Shown one piece after another: positions 10,210-19,598 of a stretch of 64,000 nucleotides of DNA (positions within the stretch are counted from its first letter, which is position 1; each line of letters opens with the position of its first letter). The notes under the pieces were generated by a model that was not told the origin of the DNA, did no database searches, and was given only the letters and a program-made list of their open reading frames with translations. Source of the stretch: JAMXLO01 sp963850535 (GTDB lineage Bacteria > Pseudomonadota > Alphaproteobacteria > Acetobacterales > Acetobacteraceae); NCBI GenBank assembly GCA_963850535.1, contig CAWKMC010000010.1:124001-188000 (forward strand), given 5' to 3'. A program made the position numbers and the translations under genes.

Positions 10210-11471
10210 CTATTCCGTCAACGCTTGGTAGACCAAGGAATTGATAAGCGGCCAATAGCTCATGGCCCGCTCAAGCCTAGGCACCTGGACCATGAAGACC
10301 GCCGCTAAGTCTTCCTTTGGATCGGCCCACCAGAGCGTTCCCCACGCGCCGTTCCAGTGGAAATCCCCTGCACTACCCATGAAGGCGTTAGCGCCCTCGC
10401 GGACCGCGACGGTAAGACCGAAGCCATAACCGTCAGAGCTAGGAATGAGTTCGGTCAATTCGGTTCGCGATATTCGGCGTCATTCGGTTGGTCCGCATCG
10501 CCTCCACGGTTTTGCAACCCAAAATGCGCGTTTCGCCGAGAACGCCACCGCCGAGGAGCATTTGCGCGAAGCGCAGGTAATCGAGTGCGGTAGACGCTAG
10601 CCCCCCGCCCCCGCATTCGAAACGCAACGCCTCAGCGCGATCGGGCACTGACTGTGCCTCGCCGGTATCAGGGTCACGTGTCAGAGGGCGAGCGAGCCGT
10701 GGCACCTTCTCAGGAGGTACTTGAAAACTCGTATCCACCATGCCGAGGGGGCGGAACAGCCGCTGTTCCAGGAACGCACCCAGGCTCTGGCCTGAGATTG
10801 CCTCGACGACCAGGCCAATGACGTCGACCGATAGGCCGTATTCCCAGACGGTCCCAGGTTGATACAGCAGCGGTGCGGCAGCAAGTCGTTCCAAGAACGC
10901 CGCACGATCGAGAGTGGCCCCCGCAACATTGGAATTTAACGGGTACAATGCGTGCACGGCGGTCGTGCCAAGTCCTCCGTAGGTGAGGCCTGACGTATGT
11001 CGCATCAGGTCGAGTATTGTGATGGGTCGCTCGGCAGGCACCGTCTCGATCGGCCCCTGTCCGGCGAGGCAACGTTCATTCAACACGGCGACGCGCCGGT
11101 TGCCGAGTTGAGGCAGAAATCGCTCGACCGGATCCGCCAGACCGAGGCGCCCTTCTTCCCAAAGCAACAGTGCAGCCACTCCGGTGACGGGCTTGGTCAT
11201 GGAAGCAATCGCGAACACTGCATCGAGCGGCATCGGGGTGCTTCGGTCTGGGCCGAGATGGCCAACGGCTTCGTGGAAAACAAGGTGCTTTCGTCTGGCA
11301 ATCGCGATCACCGCGCCGGGAAACTGGCCTCGCTTCAATCTCTTTGTTCAGCGCAGTGATTATCCGACCAAGTCGCGTCGACGACATGCCGACCGCTTCC
11401 GGCTCCGCACGAGGTAACACCCCCCTGGCGGGTGAGCCCGCCTCTCTTTGGTTTGCTGTTGTTTCGCTCAT
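10210..11471 (-). CDS. Beta-lactamase-family serine hydrolase (class C/EstB type), two frameshifts
   Basis: Serine hydrolase of the penicillin-binding/beta-lactamase fold, probably an esterase or D-aminopeptidase-like enzyme. It carries the SxxK motif SMTK near 11200 (minus strand) and a Tyr motif EYGLSVDVIG near 10820 in place of YxN. The N-terminus (MSETTANQREAG...RLGRIITALNKEIE) lies one frame away from the main body, which begins RGQFPGAVIAIARR; the change is near 11338. A second shift near 10450 joins TPNIANR to TELIPSSDGYGFGLTV. With both repaired the product is about 419 residues, the usual length. No signal peptide is apparent. It is convergent with the efflux operon and divergent from the IS relic. 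Confidence 0.82.
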
Positions 11472-11514
11472 GTCGTTTTTCCAATTCTCTTGGACTGATT
11501 CTTCAGAGGCTGGC

Positions 11515-11898
11515 CAAGAATACGGTTGAGTGGTTTCAGCAGTCTGTGATTCGGTCGTAGGTCTCGAGCTACGACGGATTCGACGATGGCCTGGACTGAA
11601 ATCACTCGGCCGAAGTATCGACGCGATAGGCCGCGCTATGCAAGTGACACGACGGACGTGGAGCCGGCGCTGAGGGCGCCGCCGCTACTGCCGCCGTGCC
11701 AACGGGGAAGACCGCGTGAGACCTCGATGCGAGAGATGATAAACGCGATCTTCTACACAACGCAGAGCGGCTGCCATTGCCGCATGCCAACGACTTTGAA
11801 GCAACAATTGAAGTGCCGCAGCCGGGCTGTTCATCGTCAGCGTCACGCTGCTCACCCACAGGATCGCCAGGCGCCTTGCCACTGCCGCGGAATTATGA
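11515..11898 (+). mobile_element. IS5-family (IS1031-like) transposase relic with internal deletion
   Basis: The frame at 11586 gives an IS5-type N-terminus (MAWTEITRPKYRRDRPRYAS, then LPPCQRGRPRETSMREMINA and IFYTTQSGCHCRM). About 75 residues in, the DDE core is missing. The sequence resumes with the family C-terminus in another frame (FEATIE near 11795, then LFIVSVTLLTHRIARRLA, stop at 11896-11898). The central roughly 150 codons, including all catalytic acidic residues, are therefore deleted. A possible left terminal repeat AGAGGCTGGCCAAGAAT lies at 11515-11531, and a related AGAGGCTGACCAGAAAT is at 10154-10170. No right end was found. The element cannot transpose by itself. Confidence 0.75.
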
Positions 11899-11929
11899 GT
11901 TCAGACTCTAAGTCTCACATCAGGGAACC

Positions 11930-13806
11930 GTGATTGCCGCTGCACGTCCGGTGGTTCAGCGCACGCGATTGCGATTGCCGCGATGCTTCTGCGGATATCG
12001 TTGGCGTGCGAATATCTGCGCAGTCAGAAGCCGCGGAGTTTGCACGCATGCACTCTCAAAGCATTACAGGAATGGCATCTCGTCAATCGGCCCGGCACTT
12101 GCAACGCTGCTGCTGATCGCCGGCGGCTCGGGGACAGCGCGCGCGGAGGCAGCTGGCTGCAGCGGCGATAACGGAGGCATCACTCTTTCGCCCGGCTTCT
12201 GTGCCACGGTGTTCGCTGACCAGCTCGGTCACGTGCGACATATGGTCGTGGGGCCTAACGGCGTGCTGTATGCCAACACCTGGAGCGGTCGCTATTACCA
12301 CAACGACACGCCTCCTGCCGGCGGGTTTGTGATTGCGCTACAGAGTACGGCAAACGATGGAAAAGCCGACAAGATCGTCCGCTTCGGCCCGACCCGCGCA
12401 GATGGCAATGCGGGTGGCACCGGGATCGCTATTTATAAGAACTATCTTTACGTGGAGACGAACGACCGCATCGTGCGGTACGCCTTGCCGACGAGTGGGG
12501 TTGCGGCGACGATGGCGGCAGAAACCGTCGTATCCGGTTTGCCGCTGACTGGGGATCATCCGATGCACCCGTTTCAGATCGACCGCCAGGGGAACCTGTA
12601 TGTCGATCTCGGCTCGGCCACCAATTCCTGCCAGAGCGAGAATCGCATGCCGAACGTGCCGGGTCTCAACCCATGCACGGAATTGCAGACCCGCGGCGGT
12701 ACCTGGCGCTATGACGCCAACAAACTCGATCAGCACTTCTCGCCGGCAGAGCGCTTTTCCACGGGTCTGCGGAACGGCGAAGGCTTCGGTATTGATTCAG
12801 CAGGCCGAGTGTTCGCAACCCAGCACGGGCGAGATCAGTTGGCCGAAAATTTCCCACGACTTTACCAACAGCCACAGGGTGCCAATGAGCCGGCCGAAGA
12901 GGTGGTTGAATTGCGGCAGGGCGCCGACTTCGGTTGGCCCGAGTGTTACTTCGATTATGATCAGAAGCGGCTCGTGCTGGCGCCTGAATATGGCGGCGAC
13001 GGCGGCAAGACGGTGGGCGTCTGTGCCGAGAAGCAGGCGCCTGTCGCCGCATTCCCGGCTCACTGGGCACCGAACGACCTGCTGATATACGAGGGCAAAC
13101 AGTTTCCCTCGGCGTACAAGGACGGGGCTTTCATCGCATTCCACGGATCTTGGAACCGCGCGCCGTCGCCGCAGGGGGGATACAATGTCGTGTTCCAGCC
13201 GCTGCATGACGGCAAGGCATCGGGTCCGTTCGTCGTGTTCGCCGATGGTTTTGCTGGGGCGGTCAAGGAGCCTGGCCGTGCCGCACACCGACCCACGGGC
13301 CTCGCCGTTGCACCGGATGGATCGATGTATATCTCCGACGATCGGAACGGCCGTATTTGGCATGTGACTTTCAGCGGCGGCAGCAATGTCGCCGGCATCA
13401 TGTCCGCCGCACCCGGGGCGTCTGCCGCACAGTCAGCGTCGCCCAACGCTGTGCCGCCGGAAGGCCTACACCCCGAGGCTGGCCTGCCGATTCCGCCGGG
13501 CGGGTCGCCTGATCAGTTGGCGCTCGGTGACCGCATTTTCCATGGACAAGCGGAGGGCGGTACCTGTTCGGGATGCCACAGCAGCGATGGCAAGGGTTCT
13601 TCGGTTGGTTCAGATCTGACCGCCGGCAAGTATCTCTGGGGCGATGGCAGTCTCGAGGCGATCATGCAGACGATCGAGCATGGCGTGCCAAAGGCCAAAG
13701 AGATACAGGCGCTATGCCACCGAAAGGAGGCGCCAACCTAACGCAGGCAGATGTCAGCGCTCTCGCTGACTACGTTTGGGCACTCGGCCACAGAACCAGC
13801 CAGTAG
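11930..13806 (+). CDS. Sorbosone dehydrogenase-type beta-propeller sugar dehydrogenase fused to cytochrome c, frameshift near C-terminus
   Basis: Periplasmic quinoprotein-like six-bladed propeller enzyme (L-sorbosone/glucose dehydrogenase family) with a C-terminal class I cytochrome c. The signal-like stretch IGPALATLLLIAGGSGTARA ends near 12150. Propeller blades follow (GVLYANTWSGRYY, FSTGLRNGEGFGID, ADFGWPECYFDY, FIAFHGSWNRAP, PTGLAVAPDGSMYISDD). The haem site CSGCH is near 13570. The distal Met ligand MPPKGG and the last helix (LTQADVSALADYVWALG) lie one frame over after about 13708, so the natural end is 13806, not 13741. The start is unsure: ATG at 11930 gives an odd leader, and ATG at 12048 (MHSQSITGMAS) with another shift near 12080 would give a more natural signal peptide. 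Electrons would pass to the respiratory chain. Confidence 0.82.
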
Positions 13807-13815
13807 GGCGGCGGC

Positions 13816-14397
13816 TTAACCAACTTCGTCGAGTTCGGTGCCCCACATTCGTTCGAGCCCGTACATCGTGCGCGCCTCGGGCTTGAACAGGTGCACCACG
13901 ATGTCGCCGGCGTCGACCAGCACCCAGTCGGCGCCGCCCGCACCTTCCACCTGCACCCGCTTCAGGCCCGCCGCATGCAGCTTCTCCGACAGGTGCTCGG
14001 CCATCGCGGCAATCTGGCGGTCCGCCAGGCCGGTGGCGATCACCATGCGGTCGCAGAACGACGCTTTGCCTTCAAGGTCGAGCGTGACGACGTTCTCTGC
14101 CTTGTCGTCCTCCAGGCTGCCTACGATCACTAACTGCAGCTGGTCCAACGCTGAGGGTTCCTTGCGCGTCCGATGTGCAGTGACCGGGCGCGGGCCTGCG
14201 ACGACAGTTTTCTTGCGCAGCGTGCTGGGAGTCTTGTCTGCAACGACAAGGGTTGGTTTGGCGGCCTTCTTACGCGGTACCGCTCGGTGGCGTGCCGGGG
14301 AGAACGGCTTCGAAGGCTTGGCTATGGCTCTGCTCCTATGCTGGCGCGAATTGCGCTGGCTGACGCCGGATGCCCTGGTACATTCAGGAAAGCCCAC
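13816..14397 (-). CDS. rsfS: Ribosomal silencing factor RsfS
   Basis: RsfS (RsfA/Iojap family) binds ribosomal protein L14 and blocks 30S-50S joining in starvation. The conserved core DDKAENVVTLDLEGKASFCD, MVIATGLADRQIAAMAEHL, VDAGDIVVHLF and YGLERMWG covers the C-terminal two-thirds. A Lys/Pro/Arg-rich N-terminal extension precedes it. The only upstream ATG (14397) overlaps nadD by 76 bases. An in-frame ATA at 14323-14325 sits exactly on the nadD stop codon, where a start would be expected, followed by AKPSKPFSPARHRA. Adjacent nadD-rsfS is the usual order. Confidence 0.9.
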   Translation of the reverse strand: MGFPECTRASGVSQRNSRQHRSRAIAKPSKPFSPARHRAVPRKKAAKPTLVVADKTPSTLRKKTVVAGPRPVTAHRTRKEPSALDQLQLVIVGSLEDDKAENVVTLDLEGKASFCDRMVIATGLADRQIAAMAEHLSEKLHAAGLKRVQVEGAGGADWVLVDAGDIVVHLFKPEARTMYGLERMWGTELDEVG

Positions 14398-14894
14398 GCA
14401 GGCGCTCTTAATTCAGCCAATCGTCTCGCCAATCGCATCGGCCGCCGCGCAGTTGCGAATCGGCGCACCGCCTGGCTGGCCAATGCGCGGTGATTGTAGC
14501 CGGGCCGCGGCAGCACGGCGATTGGAATGCTCCGAACGAACTCCAGCCAGCGACGCCAGCGCGGCAGTTGCAGCAGGATATCGGCGCCGGTCAACCAGAC
14601 GAAGCGCACCCGTGGGAACCGTCGCAGCAGCAGCCGCAACGTATCGATCGTGAAGCGCGTGCCCCACACAGCCTCGATCCCGCTGGCGATGACGCGTCGG
14701 CCGTCGGCGATGCAGTGTGTGGACGCGAGCCGCTGCTCGAATGGCGCCATGCCGCATAGCGGCTTCAAGGGATTGCCCGGAGATACCAGCAGCCAAACCT
14801 GGTCGAGCTGCAATCGCTGTCGCGCCAGGTCGATAACGTGTCGATGACCTGCATGTGCAGGATTGAACGAACCTCCGAGTAGGCCGATGCGCAT
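14322..14894 (-). CDS. nadD: Nicotinate-mononucleotide adenylyltransferase NadD
   Basis: NadD makes nicotinate adenine dinucleotide from NaMN and ATP in NAD synthesis. The start MRIGLLGGSFNPAHAGHRHV carries the nucleotidyltransferase (H/T)xGH motif (HAGH). LVSPGNPLKP, FVWLTGADILLQLPRW and the C-terminal GHPASASAIRASI (ISSTxIR equivalent) are all present in a 190-residue product of normal size. It starts 35 bases after the proA stop, and its stop TAG overlaps the in-frame ATA of rsfS. Confidence 0.93.
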   Translation of the reverse strand: MRIGLLGGSFNPAHAGHRHVIDLARQRLQLDQVWLLVSPGNPLKPLCGMAPFEQRLASTHCIADGRRVIASGIEAVWGTRFTIDTLRLLLRRFPRVRFVWLTGADILLQLPRWRRWLEFVRSIPIAVLPRPGYNHRALASQAVRRFATARRPMRLARRLAELRAPAWAFLNVPGHPASASAIRASIGAEP

Positions 14895-14929
14895 CAGCCT
14901 TCGATCGCCGAACCGAGGGATCGGATCGG

Positions 14930-16189
14930 TCAGGGACGCACCTGCCCGTTGCCGATGACAAGATAGCGGTAGGTCGTGAGCTGATCGGGCCCGACCGGTC
15001 CACGCGCATGGATCCGCCCCGTGGCAATGCCGATCTCGGCACCAAAGCCGAACTCGCCGCCATCGCAGAACTGGGTGGACGCATTCCACAGCGCCACCGC
15101 GCTGTCGACGCCGTTAAGGAAACGCCGCGCCGCATCTGCGTCTTCGGCAACAACAGCGTCAGTGTGCTCAGAGCCGTGTCGCTTGATATGGGCGAGCGCC
15201 GCGTCGATGCCATCCACCACCGCGACCGACAGGATCGCATCCAGCCATTCCGTGTCGAAGTCCGCTTCGGTTGCCGGCGACAACTCGGGCACGATGTCGC
15301 GCGCCGATGCATCGGCGCGGAAGTCGCAGCCCAGTGCGCGAAGATCGGCCACGATGGCGGGTAGCAGCGCAGGTGCGATGGCGCGATCGATCAGCAGCGT
15401 CTCGGTCGCGCCGCAGATGCCGGTGCGCCGCATCTTTGCATTCGCGACGATCCTGCGGGCCATCGCATGATCGGCAGAGCTATGCACATACGTGTGGCAA
15501 AGGCCTTCAGCGTGTGCCAGCACCGGCACCCGCGCTTCCCGCTGTACGCGCTCGACCAGCGACTTGCCGCCACGTGGCACAATCAGGTCGAGCAGCCCGG
15601 CACCCGCCAGCATTGCTGCGACGTAGGCACGGTCAGCGTTCGGTGCGATCTGCACGCACGCTTCCGGCAAACCGGCCTCGCGCAGACCTGCTACCAATGC
15701 AGCATTGATGGCGACCGCGCTGCGCAAGCTTTCCGAACCGCCGCGCAGAATCACCGCGTTGCCCGATTTGAGGCAAATGCCGGCGGCATCGGCCCCGACA
15801 TTGGGACGGCTCTCGTAGATCATGCCGATGACACCGATCGGCGTGGCGATGCGTTGCATGCGCAACCCATTCGGACGGGTCCAGTCGGCGAGCGTACGGC
15901 CAAGCGGATCGGGCAGTTGCGCGATGTCCTCCAGGCCCTTCGCCATCGACTCAATGCGCGCCTCGTTCAACGCAAGGCGGTCGCGGAACGCGCGAGTGCC
16001 GTTGCAGGCAGCAAGGTCGCCGGCATTGGCCGTCAGGATCTCGCCATTATGAGCCCGCAAGCTCGAGGCCATCTTGCAAAGCGCTGCATTGCGCGTCGCG
16101 TCCGGCGTGCGTGCCAGAACGTGTGTCGCTTCGCGTGCTGCTGTCGCAGCGCGCTGCAAGTATTGGGTGGCCTCGGTCTCAATATGCAT
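14930..16189 (-). CDS. proA: Gamma-glutamyl phosphate reductase ProA
   Basis: ProA reduces gamma-glutamyl phosphate to glutamate semialdehyde with NADPH in proline synthesis. The 419-residue frame is complete. It includes IGVIGMIYESRPNVGADAAG and KSGNAVILRGGSES in the nucleotide-binding domain, the catalytic Cys in MRRTGICGATETLL, and the C-terminal FGFGAEIGIATGRIHARGPVG. About 180 bases separate it from proB upstream. It is one of the few genes of this block with no shift. Confidence 0.96.
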   Translation of the reverse strand: MHIETEATQYLQRAATAAREATHVLARTPDATRNAALCKMASSLRAHNGEILTANAGDLAACNGTRAFRDRLALNEARIESMAKGLEDIAQLPDPLGRTLADWTRPNGLRMQRIATPIGVIGMIYESRPNVGADAAGICLKSGNAVILRGGSESLRSAVAINAALVAGLREAGLPEACVQIAPNADRAYVAAMLAGAGLLDLIVPRGGKSLVERVQREARVPVLAHAEGLCHTYVHSSADHAMARRIVANAKMRRTGICGATETLLIDRAIAPALLPAIVADLRALGCDFRADASARDIVPELSPATEADFDTEWLDAILSVAVVDGIDAALAHIKRHGSEHTDAVVAEDADAARRFLNGVDSAVALWNASTQFCDGGEFGFGAEIGIATGRIHARGPVGPDQLTTYRYLVIGNGQVRP

Positions 16190-16370
16190 GAACCCGTCCC
16201 CTCACCGCTATAGTGCCGTCCCTCGGGTCCAGTTGCCAGAGGGGTGCGACGAGATCTGTTACACGTCGGAAAGGCGCCGACTGCCGAGAGCACCGTCGCA
16301 TCGAACTTATATTGTCGCGTCGGCCCTTCCTCCCCATGGATGATGGCGGGCAGTCTAATAGGTCGCGCCG

Positions 16371-17487
16371 TTACAGCAGAACCAGGTCGTCGCGGTGAAT
16401 GATTTCGTCGCGGCCACGCCAACCGAGTATTGCCTCGATTTCGTCGGAGCGGTGGCCGGCGATGCGTTCGGCGTCAGCGCTGGCATAGGCTGATAGACCA
16501 CGCGCAAGCGCCTTGCCGTCGAGCACGCGCACCACGACCGGATCGCCGCGTTGAAACGTGCCTTCTACAGCACGGACGCCAGCCGGCAGTAAGGAGCGGC
16601 CGGCGGCAAGTGCGCGCGCCGCGCCATTATCCACCACCAGCGTCCCGAGCGGTGCCAGTGCGCCAGCGATCCAGCGCTTGCGTGCAGATCGCCCCTCGGG
16701 CGAGGCCAAGAACCAAGTACAGCGCGCACCATTCTCCAACGCCGAGAGCGGCCGATCGGTGTGGCCATAGGCGATTGCCATTGCACAACCGGCCTGGGTG
16801 GCGATGCGTGCAGCGGCCAGTTTGGTCCGCATGCCGCCGGACGAGTACCCAGGCGGCGGTTCGCCGCCCATCGCCTCGATCTCCGGCGTGATGCCGGGCA
16901 CCACTTGGAATGTGCGTTGCCGCCCGATCGCGTCGTGGATCAGAAGTGTAGAGGCCGTCGATGTCCGATAGCAGGATCAACTGGTCGGCTTGCATCATCT
17001 CGGCGACGCGCGCGGCGAGGCGATCGTTGTCGCCGAAGCGGATTTCCGTGGTGGCTACCGTATCGTTCTCATTGATGACGGGGATGCAGCCAAGGCCAAG
17101 CAACGTGCTCAATGTGGCGCGTGCGTTCAAATAGCGTCGGCGATCCTCGGTATCGTCAAGCGTCAGCAGTAGTTGCGCGGCGGTCAGGCCTTGCGCGGAC
17201 AAGGCCTCGCTCCACGCCTGCGCCAAGCGGATCTGCCCGATCGCGGCCGCTGCCTGCTGTTCCTCGAGGCGCAACCGATGCTGGTTCAGTCCAAGGGATC
17301 GCCGCGCCAGCGCAATTGCGCCGGAGGACACCACGATCACGTCGATGCTGCGGGATCGAAGCGAGGCGATGTCGGCAGCCATCCCCTCGAGCCACTGCGT
17401 CCTGGGCGCGGCATCGTCTGCATCGACCACCAGCGCACTGCCGATCTTCACCACGAGCCGCTGGCTGGAGGTGGGCCTGGGGGTCAA
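16371..17487 (-). CDS. proB: Glutamate 5-kinase ProB, one frameshift; reads through from obgE
   Basis: ProB phosphorylates glutamate, the first step of proline synthesis. The kinase domain (RLVVKIGSALVV, VVSSGAIALARR, PVINENDTV, GDNDRLAARVAEMMQAD, LSDIDGLYTSDPR) is in the frame that continues from obgE. Near 16907 the text changes frame (HIP to VVPGITPEIEAMGG; removal of one A repairs it). The PUA domain then runs to 16371. TTG at 17485-17487 is the best start (LTPRPTSSQRLVVKIG) and gives 371 residues, the normal length. No stop codon separates this frame from obgE; the two are joined through a C/G-rich repeat. Confidence 0.88.
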
Positions 17488-18619
17488 GGCTGTCCCAAAC
17501 CTCCCCCTCCCCTTGCGGGAGGGGGGTGGGGGGGAGGGGGCTGACTGATCGGTCCATCGTCCCCTCCCCCCGCCCCCCGCCCGCAAGGGGAGGGGGAGTT
17601 CCAGTTCCAGGTTCTCTTGCTGTCCCTTCTGCACGTTGATCATCTCCTGAAGCGTGCGTAGGACCTCGGGAACGCCTTCACCTGTGGCGCCAGACAGCAG
17701 CAGAACCGGTCGACCCGACGCCTTGGCGAGCGCCGTTCGACGCGAAGACGCCTCGCGCCGCGACATCGCGTCGAGCTTGTTCAACCCGATCAGTTCCGGC
17801 TTCTTGGTGAGCCCGCCGCCATAGGCACCCAGCTCCTCGCGCACGGTCCGCCAAGCCCGCACCACGTCTGCGGCTGCGCCATCGACAAGGTGCAGCAGGA
17901 CAGCGCAACGCTCGACATGGCCCAGAAACCGGGTCCCGAGACCGGTTCCTTCATGCGCTCCTTCGATCAGCCCGGGAATGTCCGCCAGCACGAACTCTTC
18001 CGTGCCCGACAACCGCACGACGCCAAGCTGCGGGTGAAGTGTGGTGAACGGATAGTCGGCGATCTTCGGCCGCGCAGCAGACACTGCTGCAAGGAACGTG
18101 GACTTGCCGGCATTCGGCAGCCCCACCAGTCCCACATCGGCGATCAGCTTCAGCCGCAGCCAGACCGAGCGCTCCTCACCCGGCCATCCCTTGTCCGCTC
18201 GCCGCGGCGCCCGGTTGGTCGATGACTTATAGTGGGCATTGCCGAACCCCCCGTCGCCACCCTGCAACAGCACCATCCGTTGGCCTGGACCGATCGAGGT
18301 CGGCCAGCAGGATTGCGCGGTCCTCCGTCAGCACCTGCGTGCCGACCGGCACCTTGATCATTACTGCCGGCGCATTCGCCCCAGTGCGGTCTGAGCCGGC
18401 GCCGTTGCCGCCCTTTTTTGCTCGGAAATGCTGGGTGTAGCGGAAATCGATCAGCGTGTTCAGGTTGTCGACCGCCTCGAAAACGATATCGCCGCCCTTG
18501 CCACCGTTGCCGCCATCGGGGCCGCCGAACTCGAGGAATTTTTCGCGCCGAAACGCCACGACGCCATCGCCGCCGTCGCCCGAGCGCAGGTGGATCTTGG
18601 CTTCGTCGAGGAACTTCAT
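17488..18619 (-). CDS. obgE: Obg family GTPase (ObgE/CgtA), one frameshift, no own stop codon
   Basis: ObgE is an essential ribosome-associated GTPase of 50S assembly and stringent response. MKFLDEAKIHLRSGDGGDG at 18619 begins the glycine-rich Obg fold. The frame must change near 18285 (LLADLDR to GPGQRMVLLQGGDGG). The G domain shows GLPNAGKSTFL (P-loop), YPFTTLHPQLG (switch I), ADIPGLIEGAHEG (G3) and LNKLDAM (G4). After LQEMINVQKGQQENLELE the frame enters the repeat at 17501-17597 and remains open into proB. The natural end would be near 17600. Order rplU-rpmA-obgE-proB is normal, but a fused frame is not. Confidence 0.88.
17501..17597. repeat. C/G-rich hairpin repeat, inverted pair (REPIN-like), copy A
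   Basis: Two arms, 17501-17540 and 17561-17597, are near-perfect reverse complements of each other, separated by a 20-base spacer. Each arm has a core like CCCCTCCCCTTGCGGGAGG followed by a G-rich tail. The same core occurs at 40047-40143 (again an inverted pair), 48043-48081 and 54138-54176. Its position is the obgE/proB boundary, and it is translated in the fused frame. Confidence 0.8.
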
Positions 18620-18663
18620 CGTTGGCTCCAACGATGGCCGGATCGCGTCCGGCCACAAGCAAA

Positions 18664-18689
18664 CGGGGGTCGGCTGATGCCGACCCCCG
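18664..18689 (-). terminator. Rho-independent-like terminator after rpmA
   Basis: A perfect 11-bp stem (18664-18674 with 18679-18689) with TGAT loop on the plus strand lies 27 bases past the rpmA stop. On the minus strand it is followed by a short T-rich stretch (GTTTGCTTGT). Two more inverted repeats lie between it and obgE: an 8-bp stem at 18635-18655 and a 6-bp stem at 18620-18633 abutting the obgE ATG. It probably attenuates or ends rplU-rpmA transcripts before obgE. Confidence 0.55.
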
Positions 18690-18715
18690 CTCAACGCACA
18701 ATCGGGTTCGGCGCG

Positions 18716-18985
18716 CTATTCGGCGGCGGCCGGCAGCGGCGCAACCGAGACGTGCACGCGGTCGTCCGCCCGGCGCTTGAACTCCACCTTGCCATCGATC
18801 AGCGCAAATATGGTGTGGTCGCGACCGAGGCCGACATTGTGCCCCTGCTTCCACTTGGTGCCGCGCTGCCGGACGATGATGTTGCCGGCGAGCACCGCCT
18901 CCCCGCCGTATTTCTTGATTCCCAGCCGCCTGCCAGCCGTGTCGCGGCCGTTGCGCGAGGAGCCGCCCGCCTTCTTGTGTGCCAT
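18716..18985 (-). CDS. rpmA: 50S ribosomal protein L27
   Basis: An 89-residue L27 with the diagnostic N-terminus MAHKKAGGSSRNGRD, whose tail reaches the peptidyl-transferase centre, and GGEAVLAGNIIVRQRGT. No leader needing Prp-type cleavage is present. It lies six bases after the rplU stop, as is usual, and forms one transcription unit with it. Confidence 0.97.
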   Translation of the reverse strand: MAHKKAGGSSRNGRDTAGRRLGIKKYGGEAVLAGNIIVRQRGTKWKQGHNVGLGRDHTIFALIDGKVEFKRRADDRVHVSVAPLPAAAE

Positions 18986-18991
18986 GCTCGA

Positions 18992-19453
18992 TTACTCCTG
19001 CGCGTTCTCTACGCCCGTTTCAGGGATCGGGGCCACGTTCTCGGGTGCCTCGCCCGATACTACCGCGAGGCTCTCAGTCGCATCGACCGCGGCCGGCGCC
19101 GGTTCCACCTCGGCCGGTGCGGCCTCTACCAGCGACTGTCCGTCCTGCGCAAAACCGGCGATGCGCAGCACCGTCACGGGCTGACGATGGCCATTCTTCC
19201 GTCGGCTGTTCTGCCGGCGGCGCTTCTTGAAGATGATGACCTTGTCCAGCCGGTCCTGCGCGATGACGGTGGCGGTCACCTCCGCACCAGCCACTGTCGG
19301 CGCGCCGACAGTCACGCCGGCATCGCTGCCCATTGCCAACACATCGCTAAAGGTGACGGTGGCACCCGGCTCGGCCGCCAGCTTCTCCACCTTCAGCACC
19401 GCATTCGGCGTTACCCGGTATTGCTTCCCGCCGGTGCGGATCACTGCGAACAT
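18992..19453 (-). CDS. rplU: 50S ribosomal protein L21 with acidic C-terminal extension
   Basis: MFAVIRTGGKQYRV and the basic FKKRRRQNSRRKNGHRQ segment identify L21. The canonical domain ends near residue 103. A further 50 residues rich in Ala, Pro, Glu and Val (SLVEAAPAEVEPAPAAVDA) form an acidic, probably disordered tail, giving 153 residues against about 103 in E. coli. Tails of this type occur in some alphaproteobacteria. It is the first gene of the minus-strand block and divergent from the GNAT gene. Confidence 0.95.
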   Translation of the reverse strand: MFAVIRTGGKQYRVTPNAVLKVEKLAAEPGATVTFSDVLAMGSDAGVTVGAPTVAGAEVTATVIAQDRLDKVIIFKKRRRQNSRRKNGHRQPVTVLRIAGFAQDGQSLVEAAPAEVEPAPAAVDATESLAVVSGEAPENVAPIPETGVENAQE

Positions 19454-19598
19454 CGGCCAAATCCCAAACGGGTCACGGGCCGCGAGGAGCCCAAGCGGCC
19501 GGAAGGCGCGGGTTATAGCGGCCGCAGCACCGCTGTCAACGCGCCGTGCAACTGCCGGTGCTTCGCATCGGCTGGGCGTTTGGTTTACGCTATACTGT

